A program made the position numbers and the translations under genes. From NCBI RefSeq assembly GCF_017893945.1, contig NZ_CP054257.1:1984001-2048000 (forward strand): 64,000 bases of DNA, read 5' to 3'. Positions 9,335 through 19,152 of the stretch are shown here, one piece after another (position 1 is the stretch's first letter; each line of letters opens with the position of its first letter). Under the pieces are notes generated by a model, which was given only the letters and a program-made list of their open reading frames with translations, ran no database searches and was not told the DNA's origin. This DNA is from Treponema parvum (lineage in GTDB: Bacteria; Spirochaetota; Spirochaetia; Treponematales; Treponemataceae).

Positions 9335-12300
9335 TTAGTCGATTCCCTTTTCCCCGCTCAATGTCCGAGGTATATCGGGATAAACGGCCGGTTCAAAATC
9401 CGATACCGGTTTTAAAATATATCTTATATTCTCTTCTGCAAGGTTCGTACCCGGAAGCCGCGTCATCGTCACCTGATTGCGCGTAAGGGCGTCCCAAGCT
9501 CTTAAAGATTCTGAAAAATAAACAATGGATCTGGCGTTGAGGTTACTGTTACCCGTGCGTCTTGCAAGATGATACAAGATAACGCCTAAGTTGTTTGAAG
9601 CTTTCATATAAAGCTCCACTATGTCGGCATCGTCCGCTTCAACTTGGGGAAGAAGAATTCCCCGGTTTGCGCGCAATACGTCCAAATGCGAAAGCAATTC
9701 TTCGTAATATCCCTTTGCGGCGTTATAGCTGTTTCTTTCGGAAAGAACGTTCCCTAAAGCCATGAGCAAATTATTGTCGTCAGGGACAAGCTCCGCTACG
9801 GCGATAAAAGCGCCCAAAGCTTCAGGGAAGCGGTTTTTTTCGTACAATATTGCGCCTATCCGATAGCGGATTGAAGGAGTGTCGTTTTCATTTTCAAGCG
9901 CGGCTCTGTAATATTCGTAAGCGGCGTCCGTATTATTGAACTTAAAATAATCTATGTCCGCCATATCGCTGTAAAGTTTTCCTATTATGTAATTTCCGGG
10001 CAGGGCTTGGCTTTGCGCCTTATACAGTGAAATGCCTTCCGTATATGTTTCAACAGCCTTTATTATTTCATTCTGTTTTACGTAAATTTCGCCCTTCAAT
10101 CTGTATGAATCTATTCTGCGGTATGCGTCGGCCTTCGTCGTCTTAGGAACGTTTTTAAAAGCTTCTATGGCGGCGTCAAGAAAATTCAAACCGGCGCTGT
10201 TGTTCGCCATATTAAGATAATAACGCGCCATATTGTACAAGGCTGTAGGATTATTGGGATCTGCTTGTATCGCCCTTTCCATAAGAGCCTTTACGTCTTC
10301 GATTCTGTTGCGAAGATATTCTTCGGCAGGCGTAAGGCCGCCTTGAATTTTATCAAACATGTATCCGCTGAGTTCGGTAAGATCCTGAGCTCCTAAAGAT
10401 TTTTTCTTCGGGAAGAATACGTCTTTAAGCTGCAAAACTTCGCGTAAATTGTCCGTGCGTATAAAATAACGCAGCATTCGCGAAAGATACAGATCCTTCG
10501 CTCCGTAAAGATTCATAAGCGAAGCGTAATTGATCCTGGCTTTTTCATAGTTTTCAGGCTCACCGTTATCGCCCCAGTCAAGGTAAATGTCGCCAAGCTG
10601 TAAGAGGGCGTCCGGATCGTTTACATGATATAAAAGCACGCGGTCGTTTATTATCCTTACGGCGCCTTCATAATTGGCAAGATCGCGCCATTCCATATCG
10701 GCATACTCAAGCCCCGCAGGTTTGTCGTTGTTAAAGCGCTTTAAAATGTCGTCGTACATTACCCTTGCGCGCTCATACTGTTTGTGCGCTCTATACGCTC
10801 TCGCGTACCTGTAAAACCACTTTTTATTTTCCTTATATGTAACCGCCTCTTTAAATTTCTGTTCGGACTGGGGGTATTCTTCGGATTCCAAAAGCTCATA
10901 GCCTTGCCGGTAAAGACTTACCGCCTTAAGAGGATTGTAAACGAACTGTTTTACAGTAAAGAAAAGGAAAATCCCGATTAAGCCCAGCGCGACGCAGATC
11001 AATCCTAGGGGAATGATTTTATTTTTAAGCTGATATTCAAACGACGCTTTATACGCTTCGTATTCCGCAACGGTGCGGCGCTCAAAATTCCGCGGAACAG
11101 GAAGCGAAATATCAAGCATTTTCTCAAGGTGAGAAGCCAACTGTCGGGCGGATTGTTTTTTTAATACCCTTTCTATAACTTCAAAGATCGCATCGTCTTT
11201 GAATTCTTCGCTTACGATCAGTTCTTCTACGGCAAGTTTTACGTTAAGAGGATAGCCTGAAAGATTTTTTTTGAACCGCTCGTATTCGTCTTCCGTAAGA
11301 GAGTTTTCTTGAGATGCGCCGGCATCGCCTGTTTCGGAATCGGGTTCCTTTGCCGGGAAGATCTTCGATGAGACAGTCCTGTCCAGAGCCGCTTCGTCTA
11401 TGTCCGAAAAACCGGGAATCGAAAAATCTTCGTCATCCATTGAATCGAAATCGTCACCCGGAGAGCCCATGCGGGCGTCGGTTTCGCTTATGTTAAGATC
11501 GTCAAGTCCTGAGCCCGTCTCAGGCTTATGCCCGCTCTCAAGCTCATGTCCCTCGCCTCCGCCGTCTTCTATTCCTGCCTTATCAAAATTCTCTTCATCG
11601 TTAAAAGAAGCCTCTCCTGCGCTCAGATCCGCAGAATCGGTGCCGGGAAGATCAATATCGTCCAAGGCCGACAGATCTATGTCGTCGTCAACAGCGGTTT
11701 CATCGGTCGAAGGAGGAGTCTTTACATCCGTATCGATGTCGTCAAGGCCGAAATCTCCGCCGAACACATCGCCGCTCGGGGAAGCGGAGTCTTTATCAAA
11801 AGAAAAATCATCGGCCCCGAAAGTATCCTGAGCGTCTTTGTGCGGAGAAAAATCATCGGAAACGGAAGCGGTCTGTGCCGATCCGCCTGAAACTTGTTCG
11901 GCGGACTCAAGCGGCGTTTTTTGGCCGCCAAAAGTTTGCTCCGTTTCCATTTCCGGAAGGCCGTAATCGTCTTCGGCCTGTGCTGCGCTTGCGCCCGGCG
12001 CGGAAGTTCCCGTTTCTTCAAGGTCGCTATCCGAACCGGATTCCTTATTTTTTTCGTCGGCTCCCGCCGCCGTATTTTCAGGAGGAACGTCGTAAGCCCA
12101 AGAAGCGGTATAATCGTCGGGAACCTCTTTCGATTCTTCGGAAATGTCGCCCGTCAAATCTATAGCGGAATCCGTGCCGTCAAAATCATCGTCGGCAAAC
12201 GGATCGCCTTCCCCGCCGCCGGCAGCTGTTCCCTTTCCAACCGGAGGAGCGCCGGCACCTGTTTTGCCGCCTATCTGCGCGTCATCGCCCGCATCCTTTG

Positions 12301-12898
12301 CAGCCGGAACAAGGTCTTCATCGGAAATGTTTTCCAAATCCGGAATATCGTCAAGACCGAAATCCGAAAAAGACGTATCCTGAACCGGAGAAGTTCGGCT
12401 CTCTTTCTCTTCAGGAACAGATTGAACTGCAGAGTCCTGAGCTTTAAGATTATCACTGGTCGGATCTTTACCGTGGCTGCCCCCGGTTACGCTGTCTAAA
12501 AGCTGATCCAGATCTATATCGGCGCTGTCGGACTGCTTTCCGGCCGCATTGCCGGAAGATACTACGCCGTTTAAAATAGCGTCCAAATCGGGAATATCGG
12601 AAGGGCCTGCGACTATATCTTCGCCTGGCAGCGGAATGTCGGGAACGAAGGCTCCCTCTTCCTCCTGATCTTCGCTTGTTTCAGCCTTTGCTTCGGATAA
12701 ATCTTGGGTTTTATCTTCTTCCAGCTCTTCCGGCTCAGGCATACCTATCACAAAATCCTGAGAATCGTCGGTATCGGAGATATCCGGAGGGATTTCATAG
12801 ATCGAAGGTTTTTCGCCGCGCGCAGCGCGAACCTTAACTTCGTCGCCTATATTGAGTACGTCTGAAGAAAATTGTTGTAAGTTTGTTTTTCCAGGCAT
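9335..12898 (-). CDS. Large TPR protein, candidate periplasmic flagellar collar protein
   Basis: An 1187-residue protein in three parts. Residues 1-540 are very acidic and low complexity (Asp/Glu/Ser/Gly with repeated DDI and SDD patterns), presumably cytoplasmic. A single transmembrane helix at about 628-652 (PLGLICVALGLIGIFLFF) follows. Residues 660-1187 are tetratricopeptide repeats, presumably periplasmic (ALYNMARYYLNMANN, IRYRIGAILYEKNRFPEAL). Borrelia collar proteins FlcA/FlcB are also membrane-anchored TPR proteins, so collar assembly is a reasonable inference, not proven. A TAAAAT box lies 9 nt before the ATG and no Shine-Dalgarno is visible. Confidence 0.7.
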   Translation of the reverse strand: MPGKTNLQQFSSDVLNIGDEVKVRAARGEKPSIYEIPPDISDTDDSQDFVIGMPEPEELEEDKTQDLSEAKAETSEDQEEEGAFVPDIPLPGEDIVAGPSDIPDLDAILNGVVSSGNAAGKQSDSADIDLDQLLDSVTGGSHGKDPTSDNLKAQDSAVQSVPEEKESRTSPVQDTSFSDFGLDDIPDLENISDEDLVPAAKDAGDDAQIGGKTGAGAPPVGKGTAAGGGEGDPFADDDFDGTDSAIDLTGDISEESKEVPDDYTASWAYDVPPENTAAGADEKNKESGSDSDLEETGTSAPGASAAQAEDDYGLPEMETEQTFGGQKTPLESAEQVSGGSAQTASVSDDFSPHKDAQDTFGADDFSFDKDSASPSGDVFGGDFGLDDIDTDVKTPPSTDETAVDDDIDLSALDDIDLPGTDSADLSAGEASFNDEENFDKAGIEDGGGEGHELESGHKPETGSGLDDLNISETDARMGSPGDDFDSMDDEDFSIPGFSDIDEAALDRTVSSKIFPAKEPDSETGDAGASQENSLTEDEYERFKKNLSGYPLNVKLAVEELIVSEEFKDDAIFEVIERVLKKQSARQLASHLEKMLDISLPVPRNFERRTVAEYEAYKASFEYQLKNKIIPLGLICVALGLIGIFLFFTVKQFVYNPLKAVSLYRQGYELLESEEYPQSEQKFKEAVTYKENKKWFYRYARAYRAHKQYERARVMYDDILKRFNNDKPAGLEYADMEWRDLANYEGAVRIINDRVLLYHVNDPDALLQLGDIYLDWGDNGEPENYEKARINYASLMNLYGAKDLYLSRMLRYFIRTDNLREVLQLKDVFFPKKKSLGAQDLTELSGYMFDKIQGGLTPAEEYLRNRIEDVKALMERAIQADPNNPTALYNMARYYLNMANNSAGLNFLDAAIEAFKNVPKTTKADAYRRIDSYRLKGEIYVKQNEIIKAVETYTEGISLYKAQSQALPGNYIIGKLYSDMADIDYFKFNNTDAAYEYYRAALENENDTPSIRYRIGAILYEKNRFPEALGAFIAVAELVPDDNNLLMALGNVLSERNSYNAAKGYYEELLSHLDVLRANRGILLPQVEADDADIVELYMKASNNLGVILYHLARRTGNSNLNARSIVYFSESLRAWDALTRNQVTMTRLPGTNLAEENIRYILKPVSDFEPAVYPDIPRTLSGEKGID

Positions 12899-13320
12899 TC
12901 GACTTTGATTTTACCCCACAAAAGATACCGATACAAGGGCAATATACCCTAGTGTATCTCGAAAAACTCTCTTTTTGCTGTTTTTTCAAGATGCAGACGA
13001 GTTTTAACTCGCTGTATTATCGCAAGTTAAAACATCGCATTTTAACGGCTCATGAGCCGCAGTTACCTATAAAAACCGAAGTTTTTATAGGTTCTCCCTA
13101 TATATTTCTATTAACGGATATTTTTTATCCCTTTGTTAATAAATTCCGCATCTAAACGCCGCATAATCAAAACCGCCTTCAAAACCGCCTTCAAAACCGC
13201 TTAAGCGGTCGCCCTTTTTGTCGTCGTCGCCAACTCGACGAGCTGTCGAAAAAGGAACAGACTTTTGAGACAGTCTTTAATAATATTAATTTTCTTTCGG
13301 ATATTACCGATATTCAAAAT
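12899..13320. other. Divergent spacer with structured hairpins
   Basis: No gene. It contains a CGAG-stem hairpin (about 12998-13037: CGAGTTTTAAC paired with GTTAAAAC and TCG across a bulged A) and a second perfect stem CTATAAAAAC/GTTTTTATAG near 13070-13092. A duplicated AAACCGCCTTC follows near 13170-13195. Promoters for the flanking divergent genes must lie at its ends. Confidence 0.5.
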
Positions 13321-14064
13321 ATGAAGCGCTCTCTATTTGTATTTTTGACAGCGGTATTGGTTTTAGCCGACTCGTTTTTTTTGTCCGCGCAGGAATTTGA
13401 CAACACACATACGGCAATTACGGATGAACTTTTATCAAAAATCACAGGAGTAAACAGGCCGCAGATAATAAACGATTGCATCGTCTTTACGGCGCCGCAC
13501 ACGGCTCACTCCGTAGGAATAGCGTTCGACTTTGAAAATTTTAAAAAGATCCACGCATTTAAATTGCGCACCTTTACCGACATAGACGGAAAGCCCGTGG
13601 ATTCCTGGTTCTTTTACATCTTGGACATTCCCAAAAATGCCCCCTCCGTTTCTTACAGATTAATCATCGACGGATTATGGACCATCGATCCTCTCAACCC
13701 CGATTCCGAATATAATCTTGAAACGGGCATCCGTCTTTCAAAAGTGAACATCGACCGCACTTCACCTCCGGCAACGGAAACTTCGAAAAACAATGCAGTA
13801 CGCTTTATTTACAGGGGCGAAAGCGGACAAAAAATCCGGCTAGGCGGCTCTTTTACAAACTGGGATTCATGGATTTATACGATGAACGAAATAGAACCGG
13901 GCCTTTACGCGCTCGATCTGCATCTGCCGGAAGGCACATATTATTATTCGTTTTATAGTGGGTTAAAGACAATAATAGACAAAACGAATCCCGAGCGCGC
14001 TTACACCGTAGACGGCAGAGTAGCTTCCGTACTCAGGGTTGAATACGGGGCGCAATCTTATTGA
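13321..14064 (+). CDS. Exported CBM48/glycogen-binding-domain protein
   Basis: A 247-residue protein with a signal peptide (MKRSLFVFLTAVLVLADSFFLSAQ) and two early-set Ig-like modules. The second, about residues 155-235, has the classic CBM48/AMPK-beta pattern: IRLGGSFTNWDSW, EIEPGLYALDLHLPEGTYYYSF. The first (residues 50-140) looks like a degenerate copy ending VSYRLIIDGLWTIDPLNP. Such proteins bind glucans or serve as periplasmic scaffolds. It has no enzyme domain. There is no evident Shine-Dalgarno before ATG 13321. Confidence 0.75.
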   Translation: MKRSLFVFLTAVLVLADSFFLSAQEFDNTHTAITDELLSKITGVNRPQIINDCIVFTAPHTAHSVGIAFDFENFKKIHAFKLRTFTDIDGKPVDSWFFYILDIPKNAPSVSYRLIIDGLWTIDPLNPDSEYNLETGIRLSKVNIDRTSPPATETSKNNAVRFIYRGESGQKIRLGGSFTNWDSWIYTMNEIEPGLYALDLHLPEGTYYYSFYSGLKTIIDKTNPERAYTVDGRVASVLRVEYGAQSY

Positions 14065-14083
14065 AATTTCCTCGCATATCGTT

Positions 14084-14246
14084 TTTTAAGGAACGTTTGA
14101 AAGCCGCCGCTAAATAAGCGCGGCGTCTTTTAACATCGAGTTTGCCCTTAGGCAAACATCGCTTATCAACTGTGCGCAAAAAGCGCACGAATTGCCCAGT
14201 TTCTAAATCTGAAAATTTAATCGCTGTGCAATTTTAAGGAACGTTT
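14084..14246. repeat. Intergenic structured element, copy A
   Basis: Bounded by TTTTAAGGAACGTTT at 14084-14098 and 14232-14246. Inside are a GC stem (CCGC ... GCGG, about 14103-14125) and a CGAGTTTGCC/GGCAAACATCG hairpin (about 14139-14161). The same order occurs at 19153-19346 with compensatory stem changes. The ffh stop codon lies inside the right boundary motif. Confidence 0.6.
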
Positions 14247-15612
14247 AAATTGAACCCGGAAAGCCTGCGCCCGGCATTTTTCCCGCGCCGGCAAGCTGCT
14301 GCATCATCTTTGCCTGCATTCCACGGTTTCTTCCAAGTTTTTTCATCATCAGCTTGGATTTTTCAAACTGTTTTATGAGTTTATTGACTTCCGCTACCGA
14401 CGTTCCCGATCCTTTTGCAATGCGCTTACGGCGGCTTGGGCCTATTATCAGGTGATTCGCCCTTTCTTTTTTCGTCATGGAAAGAATTATCGCTTCCTGT
14501 CTTTTCATACCGCTCGTGTCTATGTCGCGTCCGCCCATCTGAGCGGCAAGTCCCGGCATCATTTCAATTAAAGACTGAATCGAACCCATTTTTTTAACAT
14601 TGCGGAATTGTTCAAGCATGTCATCAAGCGTAAATTCGTTTCTGGCCATCTTTTGCTGCATTTTTTCAGCGGCGGCCGCGTCTATCGTTTCCTGCGCTTT
14701 TTCTACCAATGTAACAATATCGCCCATGCCTAAAATACGGCTTGCAATCCGCTCCGGATGAAATACTTCAAAGTCTTCGGTTTTTTCGCCCGTACCTATA
14801 AATAAAATGGGCTTACCGGTAATGGATCTTAGAGAGAGCGCAGCGCCTCCGCGCGCATCGGAATCGAATTTCGTAAGGGCTATTCCGGTTATGCCGAGTT
14901 GTTCGTCAAATGTTTTTGCAATGTCGACGGCGTTTTGCCCTGTCATCGCATCGGCTACAAGTACGGTTTCTTCAGGATTGACGGCTTTTTTTACGGCGGC
15001 CAATTCCTTCATCATAACTTCGTCAATTTGCAGGCGGCCGGCGGTATCTATTATAATTATGTCGTGCCCGTTCTTTTTAGCGAAGGCGACTGCGTTTTTT
15101 GCAACGCCGACGGCGTCTTTCGACTCTTCTTTATAAACCGGAACACCGATCTTTTCACCTAAAATGCTCAGCTGCTCTACGGCTGCAGGGCGCACCAAGT
15201 CGCAAGCGGCCAAAAGCGGATGACGGCCTTCTTTTTTAAATCTTGCGGCCAATTTGTGCGCGGCGGTAGTCTTACCTGAGCCCTGAAGCCCGAGAAGGAG
15301 TATGACTGATTGCGTGTCGGGGCCTTTAAGCGAAAGATCCGTCTTTGTAGAACCTAACAGAGCGCAAATTTTATCATAAATGATCTTTACAAACTGCTGC
15401 CCGGGATCCACTGCTCGAAGAACTTTTTCACCTTTAGCTTCTTCGATCGTACTGTTTACAAAACGGCGCACTACGCGCAGGTTGACGTCCGCTTCAAGCA
15501 GAGCCATTTTGATTTTTTCTACGGTTTCTTCAATATTTTTTTCGGTAATCGACGATTTTCCGCTTATAGTGCGCACAATGTCGCTGAAAGTATTTGTCAG
15601 TTTTTCAAGCAT
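14245..15612 (-). CDS. ffh: Signal recognition particle protein Ffh
   Basis: The GTPase of the bacterial signal recognition particle. It binds signal peptides and 4.5S RNA and delivers ribosomes to FtsY. The 455-residue product has an N domain, a GTPase with GLQGSGKTTAAHKLA at about residue 104, DTAGRLQIDE and TKFDSDARGG, and a Met-rich M domain ending MQQLAGAGKMPGAGFPG. A GAGGATAAT precedes ATG 15612, one base after the gpsA stop, so gpsA-ffh form an operon. The stop codon is provided by an intergenic repeat. Confidence 0.97.
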   Translation of the reverse strand: MLEKLTNTFSDIVRTISGKSSITEKNIEETVEKIKMALLEADVNLRVVRRFVNSTIEEAKGEKVLRAVDPGQQFVKIIYDKICALLGSTKTDLSLKGPDTQSVILLLGLQGSGKTTAAHKLAARFKKEGRHPLLAACDLVRPAAVEQLSILGEKIGVPVYKEESKDAVGVAKNAVAFAKKNGHDIIIIDTAGRLQIDEVMMKELAAVKKAVNPEETVLVADAMTGQNAVDIAKTFDEQLGITGIALTKFDSDARGGAALSLRSITGKPILFIGTGEKTEDFEVFHPERIASRILGMGDIVTLVEKAQETIDAAAAEKMQQKMARNEFTLDDMLEQFRNVKKMGSIQSLIEMMPGLAAQMGGRDIDTSGMKRQEAIILSMTKKERANHLIIGPSRRKRIAKGSGTSVAEVNKLIKQFEKSKLMMKKLGRNRGMQAKMMQQLAGAGKMPGAGFPGSI

Positions 15613-15613
15613 A

Positions 15614-16666
15614 TTATCCTCGCATCAAAAGATTCGTTAAAAAGTCTTCAGGCTCTATTTCTCTGTTCAGTATTCTATACAAACCGTTGCATATCGTAAG
15701 ACGCAGGTTATGTTTTTCCGCGATCTGTGCTACATATTTACAGGCGACGACGCCCTCAGGAAGATAGCCTATCGACGATATGTTTGTTATAAGATCGTCA
15801 AGGTTTTTGAACCTCGTGAGAATTGCATTTTTTATTATGTCGTGCCCGAAGCGGCGATTCCTTCCGTATTTGCTTTTGCAGCTCACGTAAAGGTCTCCCA
15901 CGCCTGAAATGGAAGTAAACGTTTCTGCGTGTGTGGCGCCCATGGCAAACCCGATCGTTTGAATTTCATTCAAGCCGGCGGCAAGCAAAAGAGATTCCGC
16001 ATTGTCGCCGAATATCGCGGAATTTTCGGCGATCGCATCCAACGAACCGTAAACTACGGCTATCACGTTTTTTACCGCAGCGCAAACCTGCACGCCGATC
16101 ACGTCGAAACTCGAATAGACCATGAGCCCGGGAACGCGAAGCAGGTCGCGGAACATAATGGAATTTTTAGGATTTTCCGATGCGGCGATCAGACCTGTAA
16201 GTTTTCCCACCGCAACTTCTTCCGCATGGCTTGGGCCTGCGATATATACCAGATTATGACGGAAAGGTTCGGGAAGAATCGATTCAAGGGTTTCCATTAT
16301 CAGCTTGGGCCCGTCGTCGGTCGAAAAAAAGCCCTTCGTCAAAATTCCTATATTCGTTTTGGCGCGGGATACCGACGGAACATTTAAAATACGGTTCACA
16401 TTGTCGAGCAAATACAGCGAAGGGCTTGCCAAAAACAGAAAATCTTTGTCGTCGGCCACTTCCGCAATATCGGTAGACGCCGTAACGTTTTTTGAAAGCG
16501 CATAACCCGGAAGGTATTGCAGATTTTCGTGTTTATCCCTTATCGCTTGGACAAGCTCCGCACTGCGGGTATAAAGCTGAACGTGATGCCCCGCACGGGC
16601 AAGAGCCTGCGCTATCGCGGTACCCCATGCGCCGGAACCTATTATTCCGACTTTTTTACGTTCCAT
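15614..16666 (-). CDS. gpsA: NAD(P)H-dependent glycerol-3-phosphate dehydrogenase
   Basis: Reduces dihydroxyacetone phosphate to sn-glycerol-3-phosphate for phospholipid synthesis. The 350-residue product has the Rossmann motif GSGAWGTAIAQALARAGHHV at residues 9-28, the AGPSHAEEVA motif, and the catalytic Lys in AAVKNVIAV. The length is near the usual 330-350. The promoter places transcription at the start codon (see 16676-16704). The gene is directly upstream of ffh. Confidence 0.95.
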   Translation of the reverse strand: MERKKVGIIGSGAWGTAIAQALARAGHHVQLYTRSAELVQAIRDKHENLQYLPGYALSKNVTASTDIAEVADDKDFLFLASPSLYLLDNVNRILNVPSVSRAKTNIGILTKGFFSTDDGPKLIMETLESILPEPFRHNLVYIAGPSHAEEVAVGKLTGLIAASENPKNSIMFRDLLRVPGLMVYSSFDVIGVQVCAAVKNVIAVVYGSLDAIAENSAIFGDNAESLLLAAGLNEIQTIGFAMGATHAETFTSISGVGDLYVSCKSKYGRNRRFGHDIIKNAILTRFKNLDDLITNISSIGYLPEGVVACKYVAQIAEKHNLRLTICNGLYRILNREIEPEDFLTNLLMRG

Positions 16667-16675
16667 AATGAGTCT

Positions 16676-16704
16676 ACTATACCCAATAATCTTTAGGTAT
16701 TCAA
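16676..16704 (-). promoter_or_regulatory. gpsA-ffh promoter (leaderless geometry)
   Basis: Minus strand TTGAAT (16699-16704), 17-bp spacer, TATAGT (16676-16681), then 9 nt to ATG 16666. No Shine-Dalgarno. Confidence 0.5.
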
Positions 16705-16823
16705 CTCCGATATTTGCCGTTATTTTTTATTGCCGCCAGTTTGAGCTTTCTTCGCTCCAACAACAACGCGAATCTCCGGAAAATTTCTAAAGGAGAGTTT
16801 TTTTAGATGTCTTTAAGTATCTT

Positions 16824-17711
16824 TTAAGACGTTCTTTTACTAAGGCGATCTTCCACGGCGTCGATCATTTCATCGGGTGTGCTGGCGCCCGCCGTAATAC
16901 CTACGGTCTCAAGCAAATAAAAGTCTTCGGGAATTTCTTCAGGATTTTCCACGAGGGCTGCGTGAGCGCACATGTTTTTAGCCTTTAAAAACAGCCTTTG
17001 CGTATTTGCGGAATTTTTTCCGCCGACCACTAAAACACCATCCACTTGGGAACACAGCTTTGTAAGCGCGTCCTGGCGTTCCTGAGTAGCCGAGCAGATC
17101 GTGTTGAACACTTCGATCCACGGGATTTTGTTTTTCAGAATTTCGGCAATCGACGTAAATTCTCCGGGACTGAATGTGGTCTGCGCCAATAAGATGACTT
17201 TTTCGGGCATAGGCCGCCCTTCTTTGATGTCTTTTGAAAACAGATTTTCGGCTTCTTCTTTATTTTTGACGAGCAAAAAGTTTTTTCCTGCAAAGCCCGC
17301 AATGCCTAAAACTTCGCCGTGCCCGCCGTCTCCCGCTAAAATTACCTTGTATCCTTTTTTTGAATACTCTTCCGCCCGCCTTTGACTCACTTTTACGCGC
17401 GGACAGGTGGAATCCTTTATGACGGCCTTTTTTTGCCTAAGTTTTTCATATATTTCAGGAGGAACTCCGTGAGCGCGGATGACAACGACGCTGCCAGCTT
17501 CAAGATTATCAAGCGCTTCGTCTTTTAAGATCCCTACTCCCTGCTCTCCCATTTTTTTTAAAACGCCCGGATTGTGTATGAGCGGCCCCATCGTAAACAA
17601 TTTGGCCGCCCGGCCGGATTTTTCGTTTTCATCTACGGCCTTTTGAACACAATCCACGGCACGGCAAACTCCCATGCAAAAACCTAGGACGTCGGAGCGA
17701 ATGATCTTCAT
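16824..17711 (-). CDS. ispH: 4-hydroxy-3-methylbut-2-enyl diphosphate reductase
   Basis: Last enzyme of the non-mevalonate isoprenoid pathway, a [4Fe-4S] enzyme making IPP and DMAPP from HMBPP. The 295-residue product shows the three cluster cysteines in LGFCMGVCRAV (near residue 12), DSTCPRV (about residue 103) and NTICSATQERQ (about residue 205). Conserved His and Thr/Glu residues lie between (RAHGVPPEIY, ILAGDGGHGEV, AQTTFSPGEF). It is monocistronic. It would supply precursors to the prenyl synthase encoded at 60437. Confidence 0.96.
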   Translation of the reverse strand: MKIIRSDVLGFCMGVCRAVDCVQKAVDENEKSGRAAKLFTMGPLIHNPGVLKKMGEQGVGILKDEALDNLEAGSVVVIRAHGVPPEIYEKLRQKKAVIKDSTCPRVKVSQRRAEEYSKKGYKVILAGDGGHGEVLGIAGFAGKNFLLVKNKEEAENLFSKDIKEGRPMPEKVILLAQTTFSPGEFTSIAEILKNKIPWIEVFNTICSATQERQDALTKLCSQVDGVLVVGGKNSANTQRLFLKAKNMCAHAALVENPEEIPEDFYLLETVGITAGASTPDEMIDAVEDRLSKRTS

Positions 17712-18086
17712 GACCTAACATTATCCGCCGGAGAGACTACTGTCAAGCGAGGCATACGGCAAAGACCGCTACGGCGCAAATTATTACGGTTAGATATACG
17801 GCAGGTAGGATTCCCCATAAAAGGACAATGCATGGAAATTTCCTCCGTTACGCGTAAATAAATCATAGGCAAAAGATCCTTCCATACGGAAGATTGTATT
17901 CACTTTTGATGAAAAATAAGGCAGAATAAAAACGGCGTCTTAAATATCGCCGTCGTAAAAATCTGGAGATGAAAAACGCTGAAGCGTTTTTCTTTTATAA
18001 GAGGCACTCGCGATTTCTGCGCATTGCTCGAAATCGCATCGCTCTTTGAGCACAGGTGCTAAAAAAGTTTTTATAGGAGTTAAACA
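17712..18086. other. Divergent spacer and structured leader of the dehydrogenase gene
   Basis: No gene seen. It contains a perfect hairpin AAAAACGCT/AGCGTTTTT (17972-17980, 17983-17991), a second stem GCGATTTC/GAAATCGC (18010-18017, 18030-18037) and a third AGCAC/GTGCT just before the ribosome-binding site. Stacked hairpins so close to the start suggest attenuation or transcript protection, but no known riboswitch fold was recognised. Confidence 0.45.
17718..17746 (-). promoter_or_regulatory. ispH promoter (leaderless geometry)
   Basis: Minus strand consensus TTGACA (17741-17746), 17 bp, TAATGT (17718-17723), then 6 nt to ATG 17711. Confidence 0.5.
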
Positions 18087-19106
18087 ATGAAAGCTGTAAA
18101 AATCGTAAAACCAAAAGATGTTATAATTGAAGAAGTTAAAATGCCCGTCCCTAGAGAGAACGAAGCGCTCATAAAGGTTAAGGCCGCAGGCATTTGCGGT
18201 TCGGACATAGGAGCTTTCCGCGGAACAAACGGACTGGTAACTTACCCCCGTATAATCGGCCATGAAATTGCAGGCGAAGTGGTTTCAGTCCCGAAATCAA
18301 ATCCTAAAAATATAAAAGTCGGAGACAAGGTTATAGTCGATCCGTATTTATATTGCGGGCACTGCTATCCTTGCGGCATAAAGAGAACAAACTGCTGCGA
18401 AAGCCTTAAAGTATTAGGCGTTCATGTAGACGGGGGAATGTCTGAATATTTTTGTCATCCAGCAAATATGCTCATAAAAATGCCCGACGAAATGAGCTGG
18501 GTACAGGCGGCGCTTGCGGAACCGCTTACAATTTCAACGCACGGAATACACCGCGGCAAGCTCAAAGCGGACGAATATTGCGTGATTATCGGCGCCGGCC
18601 CCATAGGAATGGCGGCGGGAATGGTCGCACAAAATTACGGAGCTCACGCCATACTGTTGGATCTTGTTCAGGAAAGGTTGGATTTCGCCCGTTCGCTTGG
18701 CATTGAACACACGATAAACATAAGCAAAGAAGATCCGGTAAAACTCATACACAAGATAACAAACGGCGTTATGGCTCAGCAAGTGATGGAATGCAGCGGT
18801 GCAAACGCAGCCATAAGGAATACGCTCGATTATGTTTCTTACGCCGGACGTATCACTTTAACGGGCTGGCCTAAAACGGAAACTTCTTTACCCACGGATA
18901 TGATCACAAAAAAAGAACTGGATATAAGGGGCGCAAGAACAAGCGCTGGAGAATTTGAAGAAGCCGTCGACTTAATATGTTCTAAAAAAGTTGACATGCT
19001 TAAACTGCTGACAAAAACCGTTCCTATCGATGAGGCTGCGGACGTAATTAAAGATATAGAGCGTAATCCGCAAAATTACATGAAAGTAGTCGTATCGATG
19101 GAATAA
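18087..19106 (+). CDS. Zinc-dependent medium-chain alcohol/polyol dehydrogenase
   Basis: A 339-residue medium-chain dehydrogenase. Catalytic-zinc ligands are in GICGSDIGAF and IGHEIAGEV. The structural zinc site is C-x2-C-x2-C-x7-C (YCGHCYPCGIKRTNCCE, about residues 91-107). The NAD-binding motif is IIGAGPIGMAAGM at about residue 166. The overall pattern suits sorbitol, galactitol-1-phosphate or threonine dehydrogenases; the substrate cannot be fixed. The start is supported by TAGGAG 10 nt upstream. It is the only gene in its transcript. Confidence 0.85.
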   Translation: MKAVKIVKPKDVIIEEVKMPVPRENEALIKVKAAGICGSDIGAFRGTNGLVTYPRIIGHEIAGEVVSVPKSNPKNIKVGDKVIVDPYLYCGHCYPCGIKRTNCCESLKVLGVHVDGGMSEYFCHPANMLIKMPDEMSWVQAALAEPLTISTHGIHRGKLKADEYCVIIGAGPIGMAAGMVAQNYGAHAILLDLVQERLDFARSLGIEHTINISKEDPVKLIHKITNGVMAQQVMECSGANAAIRNTLDYVSYAGRITLTGWPKTETSLPTDMITKKELDIRGARTSAGEFEEAVDLICSKKVDMLKLLTKTVPIDEAADVIKDIERNPQNYMKVVVSME

Positions 19107-19152
19107 AATGAAAGCGGCATTTTCGAAAATCGATATTTTCTGCAATGCCGCA

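Noticed and set aside
11400..12499. Several long plus-strand frames of 60-200 codons opposite the large TPR gene.
   Set aside because: They are antisense shadows of the acidic GAT/GAA/TCx-rich coding region, with Ser/Arg/Pro-rich low-complexity text and no starts with ribosome-binding sites.
16774..16811. A TCTCC/GGAGA hairpin with T-run between gpsA and ispH.
   Set aside because: It is oriented for the plus strand, where no gene is present, so I do not claim it as a terminator.
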